Positions 17,533-25,084 of a stretch of DNA of 64,000 bases are shown here, piece after piece. The position numbers and the translations under genes are program-made. A model generated the notes under the pieces. The model was not told the origin of the DNA. It searched no databases and was given only the letters and a program-made list of their open reading frames with translations. This stretch comes from Burkholderiaceae bacterium (lineage in GTDB: Bacteria; Pseudomonadota; Gammaproteobacteria; Burkholderiales; Burkholderiaceae_C): assembly GCA_030695205.1 (NCBI GenBank), contig JAUYTN010000010.1, forward strand, positions 62,001 through 126,000, given 5' to 3'. Numbering within the stretch: position 1 is the stretch's first letter; every line of letters starts with the position of its first letter.

Positions 17533-18146
17533 GCATTCAGCCGGTGTATGTGATGGGCCCTTCAGGGGCGGGCAAAGACAGTTTGCTGGCCTGGCTGGTA
17601 GACCATTGGCCGAAGCAGGCCCCATGGCCCCGCGTGCACCTGGCGCGGCGCACCATCACCCGGGCGCAGGTGCCGGGTGGCGAGGCGCACGAGGCCGTCA
17701 GCCCGGCCGAATTTGACCGTTTGCTCGCCGGGGGGCTGTTCGCGCTGCACTGGCAGGCCAACGGACAGCACTACGGCATCCGCACCACTGAGCTGGAGCC
17801 ACCCGGTGCCACCGATCTGTGCGTGCTGGTCAATGGCTCACGCGCCCATGTGGCGCAGGCCGTGGCCTGCTGCCCCCAACTGGTGGTGGTGCACCTCACC
17901 GCACCGCGTGCGCTGCTGGCGCAGCGATTGCAGCACCGCCAGCGGGAGGGGGTGGCCGATATCCAGGCCCGGTTGGACCGCCCCACCGCCTTGCCCGACA
18001 TGCACCACCTGTGCCCAGGGCGCTGGTGGGAAGTGACCAATACCGGCTATCTCGACACCGCCGGTGCCCAGGTGCTGGCCGCCCTGCGGCCTGTGCTGCA
18101 AGCCACCAGCGCTTGCGCCGGATGCCCTCCGCCACCGAGGGGCTGA
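17529..18146 (+). CDS. phnN: Ribose 1,5-bisphosphate phosphokinase PhnN
   Basis: P-loop kinase related to guanylate kinase that makes phosphoribosyl diphosphate from ribose 1,5-bisphosphate, a step linked to phosphonate breakdown. 205 residues. The P-loop VMGPSGAGKDSLL sits at the N terminus, followed by RTITR and the typical GLFALHWQANGQHYGI. The start is the ATG overlapping the previous stop (ATGA). No other phn genes lie nearby, so its role here may be general PRPP supply. Confidence 0.87.
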   Translation: MSIQPVYVMGPSGAGKDSLLAWLVDHWPKQAPWPRVHLARRTITRAQVPGGEAHEAVSPAEFDRLLAGGLFALHWQANGQHYGIRTTELEPPGATDLCVLVNGSRAHVAQAVACCPQLVVVHLTAPRALLAQRLQHRQREGVADIQARLDRPTALPDMHHLCPGRWWEVTNTGYLDTAGAQVLAALRPVLQATSACAGCPPPPRG

Positions 18147-18161
18147 ACGGTCACCGGACGG

Positions 18162-18593
18162 TCACATGCGGGCGTCGCCCGTGGCAATCTGGCCTGCGCG
18201 CAGCGCCATGCGGCCTTCCTGGCGAACCTGCTGGCGGGTTTTGGCCGAGGGCGTGGGGGCCACCGCCTCGGGAGATTCGCCGTTGGCGGCCAGCACGCCG
18301 TCGCGGCGGGCATCGGCCAGCGCCTGGCGCACCTGGTCGCGGCTCAGGCCGGGAGCGGGCAAGCCCTGTGCGTCGCCAGCTGAAAATTCACCGGCAGCGG
18401 GTTGACCGCTGGTGGCCATGTCGTAGCGCATGCGGGGCTCGGTGTGCAAGTGCGCGGTGAAGGGGGCAGACACCTGCTCCACCCCCGAAAACTCGCCCGC
18501 AGCGGGCATGTCGGCGGCAAAGGCCGTGGCCGAAGCCAAGGTGGCGGCGGCGGCAATGGTCAAAGAAGCCAGAGAAAACAATGTGCGTGCCAT
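18162..18593 (-). CDS. Periplasmic DUF4148-like protein
   Basis: 143 residues with a signal peptide ending at TAFAAD. The mature part contains two similar helical segments, LSRDQVRQALADARRDG and TRQQVRQEGRMALRAGQI, which resemble the repeated Arg-Gln-Val-Arg motif of the DUF4148 family that is abundant in Burkholderiales. The short repeat AAGEFS also occurs twice (about residues 31 and 67). A good ribosome site (AAGGA) precedes the ATG. It is divergent from the LysR gene at 18808. Function unknown; DUF4148 assignment is by resemblance. Confidence 0.75.
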   Translation of the reverse strand: MARTLFSLASLTIAAAATLASATAFAADMPAAGEFSGVEQVSAPFTAHLHTEPRMRYDMATSGQPAAGEFSAGDAQGLPAPGLSRDQVRQALADARRDGVLAANGESPEAVAPTPSAKTRQQVRQEGRMALRAGQIATGDARM

Positions 18594-18807
18594 GATGAAT
18601 ATCCTTTATAAAAACAAGTGGTTGACTGCGAGGGCGGGCGGGCTTCATCGGTCCCGTCTGTCCTGCCTCGGTGAGTCGCCAACTGCGCTGGCTCATCGAT
18701 GGGTTGGACTGTATTCCTGTGTTTGAGGTAGATAAATAGGCCTTTAAGGCTTACACTGTTGCCAATTTAGAAACAATAGTGGGCTTGAAAACCCCAGAAC
18801 CTTTTCC

Positions 18808-19746
18808 ATGGACCGATTGCTTTCCATGCGTGTGTTCCAGCAGGTGGCCGATGCCGGCAGCTTTGCCGCTGCTGCGCGCCAGCTTGACCTCTCCCCCGCC
18901 GCAGTCACCCGCCTGGTGGTGGACCTGGAGGAACACCTGGGCACCCGCCTCATGCAGCGCACCACCCGCCGCCTCTCACTCACCGAGGCGGGGCACACCT
19001 ACCTGGGCCGGGTGCGCCACATCCTGCAAGACATCGACGAAGCCGATGGCCTGGCACAGGCCCATACGCAAGAGATGCGGGGCGTGCTGCGCATCCACGC
19101 GCCCCCGGTGTTGGCGGTGCACATCCTTGCGCCGTTGGTGGCGGGTTTTCGGCAGCTGCACCCCGGCATCGTCTTCGACATCGACGTCGATGCGCCCGAC
19201 CAGCCCGCCATCGAAGACCACGACATCACCCTCATGGGGGCCGACGCCAGCTTTGATGGCAACGTCATTGCCCGCCCGGTGATTGCCTCGCACGGCGTGC
19301 TGGTGGCGGCTGCGTCCTACGTCGCCCGGCATGGTCTGCCCCTGCAGCCGCCAGACCTGAGCCAGCACCTGTGCCTGCGCCTGCGCCTGGCTGGCCAGCG
19401 CCCGACTCTGTGGCGCTTGCAGCATGCCACCGAGCCCGAGCGGGTGGTGGAGGTGCCGGTGCAGCCGGTGCTGTGGGCCAACCACACCGACACCCTGCTT
19501 CGCGCTACCCACGACGGGGCGGGCATTTGCGCCGCGCCGCTGGAGCTGGTCGCCGCCCACCTGTGCAGTGGCCAGCTGGTGCGGGTGTTGCCCGACTGGG
19601 TGAGTGGCCACTACACCGTGTACGCCGCCATGCCCAGCCGCCGCTTTGTGCCCAGGCGCACCCATGCGTTTTTGGACTACCTTACCGAGCACACCCGGGC
19701 CAACCTGGCCCAGGCCATGCCCCCCTGCTGCGAGACCACACCATGA
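18808..19746 (+). CDS. LysR-family transcriptional regulator
   Basis: 312 residues. N-terminal winged helix-turn-helix (MRVFQQVADAGSFAAAARQL, then LSPAAVTRLVVDLE) followed by a substrate-binding effector domain. It resembles the CrgA/DsdC-like group with MDRLLSMRVF starts. It is divergent from the DUF4148-like gene across a 214-bp gap that contains the short palindrome GCCTTTAAGGC (18740-18750). Its stop overlaps the start of the PAS-GGDEF gene by four bases (ATGA), so it may sit in one unit with that signalling gene. The inducer is unknown. Confidence 0.9.
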   Translation: MDRLLSMRVFQQVADAGSFAAAARQLDLSPAAVTRLVVDLEEHLGTRLMQRTTRRLSLTEAGHTYLGRVRHILQDIDEADGLAQAHTQEMRGVLRIHAPPVLAVHILAPLVAGFRQLHPGIVFDIDVDAPDQPAIEDHDITLMGADASFDGNVIARPVIASHGVLVAAASYVARHGLPLQPPDLSQHLCLRLRLAGQRPTLWRLQHATEPERVVEVPVQPVLWANHTDTLLRATHDGAGICAAPLELVAAHLCSGQLVRVLPDWVSGHYTVYAAMPSRRFVPRRTHAFLDYLTEHTRANLAQAMPPCCETTP

Positions 19747-21026
19747 CTTCCCTGGCGTTTGATGGCATCGATTCCCTGGCACTGCTGGACGCCTTGCCGG
19801 TGGGTGTGGTGGTGCATGGCCCAGATACCAGCATCCTGTATGCCAACACCCGGGCGCTGGCGGTGCTGCGCATGACGGCGGCGCAGGCACAGGGCAAAGA
19901 GAGCCTGGACTTTCGCTGGCGGGTGCTCAACACCGACCAGCAACCCCTGGCCATCGAGCAGCTCCCGGTCAACCAGGTGCTGGCCACCGGCTTGCCGGTG
20001 GAGGGTCAGCTGCTGGGCGTGGTGGACGGCCAGCAGACGCACATCACCTGGCTCACCGTGCATGCGCGGCCCTTGCGGGGGGCGGCGGGTGGCATCGAGC
20101 GGGTGGTGGTCACCTTCACCGAAAACCGCTACGCCCGGGCCGACATCCCGTTCAAAGACATCGTCGATTCGGCGCAGGACGTGGTCCTTGTCACCGAAGC
20201 CACGCCGCTGCAGGAGCCGGGGCCGCGCATCGTGTACGTCAACCAGGCGTTCACCGAGCTGACGGGCTATCTGCCGCAGGAGGTTATCGGCAAGTCCCCG
20301 CGCATGTTGCAGCGGGCCGACGCCGATCCGGCTGCGCGCGCGGGCATGGGGCAGGCGCTGCGCGAGGGCAAGCCCTGCCGCGAGGTCATTTACAACTACG
20401 CCAAATCGGGCCGGGGGTACTGGCTGGACATCCGCATCGTGCCCCTGCTGGACCTGCGCGGCCAGGTGGCCTACTTCGCCGCCATTCAGCGAGACATCAC
20501 CGCCGACAAAGAGCGTGCCGACGAACTGGCGCACCTGGCCTTTCACGACGCGCTCACCCGCCTGCCCAACCGGCGCATGCTCCTGGACCGCTTGGGCTGC
20601 GCCCTGCAGGCATCTCGGCGCAGCGGCAGCCACCTGGCGGTGCTGTTCATCGACCTCAACCGCTTCAAGCAGCTCAACGACACCCACGGCCACCAGGCCG
20701 GCGACCAGATGCTGGTGGAAGTGGCCAACCGCCTGGGCCAGCGGGTGCGCGGCGGCGACACCGTCGCCCGCCTGGGCGGTGACGAGTTTGTGGTGCTGCT
20801 GGGCGAGCTGGGCACCGACCGCCCCACCGCCCAGCGCGCCGCAGTCCAGGTGGCCGACGAGCTGCAGCAAGAGCTGGCCAGGGCCTACACCCTGGGCGAG
20901 CTGACCTGCCAAGGCTCGGCCAGTGTGGGGGTGTATGTGGTGCGCGGCGCCGACGCGGGCACAGCCGAGCAGGTTCTCAGTGCCGCCGATTCGGCCATGT
21001 ATGGGGACAAGCAGCGCCAGCGTTGA
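19743..21026 (+). CDS. PAS-PAS diguanylate cyclase
   Basis: 427 residues, cytoplasmic. Two PAS domains (about 10-125 and 135-255; the second carries IVYVNQAFTELTGYLPQEVIG and GRGYWLDIRIVPL, as in LOV-like or flavin PAS domains but without the NCRFLQ cysteine motif). A GGDEF domain follows, with an intact active site RLGGDEFVVLLGEL (about residue 344) and an RxxD inhibitory site five residues before it (RGGD). It is therefore predicted to make c-di-GMP under feedback control. It starts at the ATG overlapping the LysR stop. Confidence 0.9.
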   Translation: MTSLAFDGIDSLALLDALPVGVVVHGPDTSILYANTRALAVLRMTAAQAQGKESLDFRWRVLNTDQQPLAIEQLPVNQVLATGLPVEGQLLGVVDGQQTHITWLTVHARPLRGAAGGIERVVVTFTENRYARADIPFKDIVDSAQDVVLVTEATPLQEPGPRIVYVNQAFTELTGYLPQEVIGKSPRMLQRADADPAARAGMGQALREGKPCREVIYNYAKSGRGYWLDIRIVPLLDLRGQVAYFAAIQRDITADKERADELAHLAFHDALTRLPNRRMLLDRLGCALQASRRSGSHLAVLFIDLNRFKQLNDTHGHQAGDQMLVEVANRLGQRVRGGDTVARLGGDEFVVLLGELGTDRPTAQRAAVQVADELQQELARAYTLGELTCQGSASVGVYVVRGADAGTAEQVLSAADSAMYGDKQRQR

Positions 21027-21119
21027 TCTGGGTCATGTCCAAGCCAGCATTGGACAGTATCATGCGCCCTATTGCCGTCAGGCCACAGCGTCAGGCCGCC
21101 GCTTCAACGGCCTTCCCAC

Positions 21120-22064
21120 ATGATTTCCATCGGCATTGCCGCCGCTCAAGTAGGCGTGTCCACCTCCACCCTGCGCAAATGGGAAAGCCGCCACGGCCTG
21201 CCCGAGCCGCGCCGTGGCAGCGGTGGGGCGCGCTGGTACACCGCGCCAGAGGTGGCGCGGCTGCACGCCATCAAGCGCCGCCTGGACCTGGGCCAGTCGC
21301 TGCCCCAGGCGCTGGAGGAAGCGTTGGCCGAGTCACCGATCGGTGTGCCCAAGGCTCCATTCGCTCTCGCTGTGCCCGATGCCGCCACCCATGCTGCTAC
21401 CTGTGCCGACACCGACCCGGCCTGGGCGTCGTCGGTGCTGGGCCTGCTGCGCACCCAGGGCAGCGCCGCCTGCCACCGCTGGCTGCAGGGGCAGCACCAG
21501 CAACTGGGTGCCCTGTGCTTTGTGGAGGGTGTGGCCGCTCCGCTCATGGTCGCTGTGGGCGCAGGCTGGGCCGCTGGTACCGTGGCGGTGCACGAAGAGC
21601 ACGCCCTGGCAGCGCTGGTGCAGGCGGTGCTGGCGGTGCCACCCACCCCAGAGGCCGTTCCCACGCCGCCGCCCCTGCGGCCCTGGCTGCTGGCCACCCT
21701 GTCGGGCGAGTGGCACACCCTGGGCCTGTCCATGCTGCACGCGGTGCTGCACGAGGTGGGCCAGCCCTGCATCAACCTGGGGGCCAGCGTGCCCCATGCC
21801 GAGTTGGCTGCTGCTGCCCGGCTGCACGGTGCCCAGGGGGTGGCCCTGTCGCTGAGCGCGGGTACCGCACCCCGGGTGGCGCAGCGCCAGCTCAAGGCCC
21901 TGCGCGCCGCCTTGCCCGCTGACGTGGCGCTGTGGGTGGGCGGTGCCGGGGTGGGCCTGCTGGCCCGCCTGCCCGCCGGGGTGCACGCCCCTGGCAGCTG
22001 CCGCGCCGCTTGCCAGGCGCTGCTGCGGCCCACACCCCACAGCCAGCCACCAGGCCCCCCATGA
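21120..22064 (+). CDS. MerR-family regulator with B12-binding domain (CarH/LitR-like)
   Basis: 314 residues. A MerR helix-turn-helix (about 1-70: IGIAAAQVGVSTSTLRKWE with the RWY wing) is followed by a helical cap and a cobalamin-binding Rossmann domain. The cap has VAVHEEHALAALVQAVL and the B12 domain has ExHxxG (GEWHTLGLSM, about residues 196-205) in place of DxHxxG. These are the hallmarks of CarH/LitR light-dependent repressors that use adenosylcobalamin as chromophore. ATG at 21120 was chosen because the helix-turn-helix begins at once. Its stop overlaps the CheB-CheR gene (ATGA). Confidence 0.85.
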   Translation: MISIGIAAAQVGVSTSTLRKWESRHGLPEPRRGSGGARWYTAPEVARLHAIKRRLDLGQSLPQALEEALAESPIGVPKAPFALAVPDAATHAATCADTDPAWASSVLGLLRTQGSAACHRWLQGQHQQLGALCFVEGVAAPLMVAVGAGWAAGTVAVHEEHALAALVQAVLAVPPTPEAVPTPPPLRPWLLATLSGEWHTLGLSMLHAVLHEVGQPCINLGASVPHAELAAAARLHGAQGVALSLSAGTAPRVAQRQLKALRAALPADVALWVGGAGVGLLARLPAGVHAPGSCRAACQALLRPTPHSQPPGPP

Positions 22065-25000
22065 CCAGCCCAGATCCCATGTCGCCAACCGTTGACCCCA
22101 CCATGTCCCGTGCCACTGTGACCCCACCACCTGCCAACCCCCGCCCAGGCCTGTTTTCGGGCTATGTGGTGGGCATAGGTGCCTCCGCCGGTGGGCTGGA
22201 GGCATTGGAGACGTTTTTTGACCACTGCCCCACCGACAGTGGTGCCGCGTTTGTGGTGATTCAGCATCTCTCGCCCGACCACAAAAGCATGATGAGCAAC
22301 CTGCTGGGCCGCCACACCCGCATGCCCGTGCTCATGGTCGAAAACGACATGGTTCTGCAGCCCAACCAGGTGCACCTCATTCCGCCGGGCGTGGTCATGC
22401 GGGTGGAAGACGGGTTGCTGCACCTCAGCCCCAAAAGCCCGCACGGGCTGACCCTGCCCATCGACATATTCTTTAACTCCCTGGCCGAGGCCTATGGCTC
22501 CAAGGCGGTGGGTGTGGTGTTGTCGGGCACGGGCTCGGACGGCACGCGCGGCGCGGTCACCATCAATGCGTCGGGGGGCTTTTTGCTGGCGCAAAACCCC
22601 CAGCAGGCCAAGTTCGACGGCATGCCGCGCAGCGTCATTGCCACCGACGTGGTGGACGAGGTGCTGCCCGCCGAGGAGCTGGCGCCCAGGGTGCTGTCCC
22701 ACATCCAGGACCGCCCCTACGAGGCGATGCGCAAGCTGGACGAAACCTTGGCAGTGGCTCCCCTGACGAGCGAAGACGCCCTGCAGTCCCTGATGGCGCT
22801 GCTGCAACAGGCCGGGGGCATTGATTTTCGGGAGTACAAGCCCGCCACGGTCATGCGCCGCATCGAGCGGCGCATGCAGGTGCGCCATGTGCCCAACCTG
22901 GTGGCCTACCTGGCCCTGGTCGAGGAGGAGCGGGCCGAGCTGTTTGTGCTGCGCCGCGAGCTGCTGATTGCCGTGACCAGCTTTTTCAGGGACACCGACG
23001 CCTTTGCCTCGGTGGCCGAGCAGGTGGTGGCCCCGCTGGTGGCTGCCGCCAGCGGTGGCGATGCCATTCGGGTGTGGGTGGCGGGCAGCTCCACGGGCGA
23101 GGAGGCCTATTCGCTGGCCATGCTGTTCCTGGAGGCCTTCGAGCGCGAGCGCAAGTGGCCGGTGCTCAAGGTGTTTGCCACCGACGTGAACCAGCAAAAC
23201 GTGGACGTGGCCTCTGCGGGCCAGTACCCCGAGTCGGCGGCCGCCGAACTCACACCGGCGCGCCTGGAGCGGTTTTTTACCAAGAGCGGCGGCCACTTTG
23301 TGGTGAAGCCCGAGCTGCGCCAGTCCATCGTATTTGCCCGGCACAACCTGCTGGACGACCCGCCCTTTACCCGCATGGACCTGGTGAGCTGCCGCAACAC
23401 CCTGATTTATTTCCGCCCCGCCGCACAGGACAGGGCGGTGCAGCGCTTGCAGTACGCCGTCAAGCCAGGGGGGGCGTTGTTTCTGGGCTCCAGCGAATCG
23501 CTGCCCTCCAGCAAAGGCTTTGCCACCCTGGATGCCAAGCACAAGCTGTTTCGCCGCACCGACAGTGGCCCCCGTTTGCTGTTCGACTCCCCCCTGAGCA
23601 AGGGCCATGCGGCCGAGCCGGGCAAGCGCCTGCCCAAGCTGGCCAATCGGGCGCTGCCGTCGGACGGCCAGGTCATCGAGGCCGGTGTGTCCACCCTGAT
23701 GGCGGCCTACGTGCCCCCATCCATTCTGGTCAATGACCGGCAAGAGGCCGTGCACCTGTTTGGCGATGTGCAGCCGTATTTCCGGGTCAAGGAGGGGCTG
23801 GCCAGCCTGGAGTTGTCGCGCATCCTGCCCGAGCGGCTGGTGCCCGTGGCCTCGGCTCTGGTGTTCAAGGCCGCCAAAGACGGCGTGCGCCTGGTCTCAG
23901 ACTGGATGACCTGGGAGGGAGGTGCCACCGATGCGACCCATGTGCGCCTGTGCGCCCACCCGGTGCGCCAGCCTGGCGACGAGCATTTTGTGCTGCTGTG
24001 TTTTGAGCAGCAGCAACTGCCCGCCCATGCGGCACAGCCCACCGCCATCGATGTGGGCACCGAGACCATGGAGCGGGTGGAGCTGCTGGAGCGCGAGCTC
24101 ATGGCCACCCGCGAGAGCCTGCAGGCCACCATTGAAGAGCTCGAAACCTCCAACGAAGAGCTGCAGGCCACCAACGAAGAAATGATGGCCTCCAACGAAG
24201 AGCTGCAAAGCTCCAACGAGGAGCTGCAGTCGGTCAACGAGGAGCTCAACACCGTCAACGCCGAGTTCCAGGAAAAAATGCTCATCCTCAACCGGCTCAA
24301 CACCGACATGGACAGCATGGCCAAGGCGGTGGGGGTGGCCACGGTGTTTGTGGACCACGACATGAACCTCACCCGCTTCAGCCCCGATGCGGTGGATTTG
24401 TTCAAGCTGCGCGACACCGACATTGGCCGCCCGCTGGACGACATTGCGCACAAGCTCAAGTACGCCAACCTGATGGGCGACCTGCGCCGCACCATGCTGA
24501 CCGAGCGCATGGCCGAGCACGAGGTGCTGGCCGCCGACGGGCGCTTGTTTCTGTGCCGCATCCTGCCCTACAGCGTGCTGTCCAGCCAGCAACGCGGTGC
24601 CGTGGCCACGTTTGTCGATGTCACGGTGTTCCGCGACCTCAAGCGCATGCAGGCCGTCATCGACGCCCTGCCCGAGCACGTGGCGGTGCTGGAGAACGAC
24701 GGCACCATCTCACTGGTCAATGCCGCCTGGCGCACCTTTGGCAAGGCCAACGGCAACAGCGAGCTCAAGGGGGCTGGCCCCGGTACCAACTACCTCGCGG
24801 CCTGCCAGGCCGCCAGCGCCGGGGGCGACGACTACGCCGGCCGAGCCCTGCGCGGCCTCAAATCGGTGCTGGAGGGCAGCGTGGCCCACTTTTCGCTGGA
24901 GTACCCCTGCCACTCGCCAGGCGAGCAGCGCTGGTTCGTCATGAACGTAGCGGCTGTCAGGGGGCACGAGTTCGGGGCGGTGGTCAGCCACGTGAATGTG

Positions 25001-25084
25001 TCGAGCTGGTACAAAGAACCTGCAGCCATCGCAACACCGACAGTGGGGGCGGTTGCTGCCGAGGGGGGCCCCGATGTCCGCTGA
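22061..25084 (+). CDS. CheB-CheR fusion with coiled coil and PAS domains
   Basis: 1007 residues. CheB methylesterase domain (about 25-210) with the catalytic Ser in IGASAGGLEAL, His in VIQHLSPDH and Asp in LSGTGSDGTRG. CheR methyltransferase (about 230-490) with WVAGSSTGEEAYSLAM and DLVSCRNTLIYF. A long coiled coil (about 668-745) built of repeated SNEELQ/TNEE heptads follows, then two PAS-type domains. There is no receiver domain and no histidine kinase domain after the PAS region, although many relatives carry one. Overlaps by four bases with the MerR gene and by 11 bases with the next gene. Likely role: adaptation-type methylation in a two-component or c-di-GMP pathway. Confidence 0.9.
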   Translation: MTSPDPMSPTVDPTMSRATVTPPPANPRPGLFSGYVVGIGASAGGLEALETFFDHCPTDSGAAFVVIQHLSPDHKSMMSNLLGRHTRMPVLMVENDMVLQPNQVHLIPPGVVMRVEDGLLHLSPKSPHGLTLPIDIFFNSLAEAYGSKAVGVVLSGTGSDGTRGAVTINASGGFLLAQNPQQAKFDGMPRSVIATDVVDEVLPAEELAPRVLSHIQDRPYEAMRKLDETLAVAPLTSEDALQSLMALLQQAGGIDFREYKPATVMRRIERRMQVRHVPNLVAYLALVEEERAELFVLRRELLIAVTSFFRDTDAFASVAEQVVAPLVAAASGGDAIRVWVAGSSTGEEAYSLAMLFLEAFERERKWPVLKVFATDVNQQNVDVASAGQYPESAAAELTPARLERFFTKSGGHFVVKPELRQSIVFARHNLLDDPPFTRMDLVSCRNTLIYFRPAAQDRAVQRLQYAVKPGGALFLGSSESLPSSKGFATLDAKHKLFRRTDSGPRLLFDSPLSKGHAAEPGKRLPKLANRALPSDGQVIEAGVSTLMAAYVPPSILVNDRQEAVHLFGDVQPYFRVKEGLASLELSRILPERLVPVASALVFKAAKDGVRLVSDWMTWEGGATDATHVRLCAHPVRQPGDEHFVLLCFEQQQLPAHAAQPTAIDVGTETMERVELLERELMATRESLQATIEELETSNEELQATNEEMMASNEELQSSNEELQSVNEELNTVNAEFQEKMLILNRLNTDMDSMAKAVGVATVFVDHDMNLTRFSPDAVDLFKLRDTDIGRPLDDIAHKLKYANLMGDLRRTMLTERMAEHEVLAADGRLFLCRILPYSVLSSQQRGAVATFVDVTVFRDLKRMQAVIDALPEHVAVLENDGTISLVNAAWRTFGKANGNSELKGAGPGTNYLAACQAASAGGDDYAGRALRGLKSVLEGSVAHFSLEYPCHSPGEQRWFVMNVAAVRGHEFGAVVSHVNVSSWYKEPAAIATPTVGAVAAEGGPDVR

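Noticed and set aside
21146..23755. An open frame of 869 codons on the minus strand opposite the MerR and CheB-CheR genes
   Set aside because: Antisense frame caused by strong GC3 bias; low-complexity His/Gly/Gln-rich translation without any domain, while the plus strand has clear domains and active sites.
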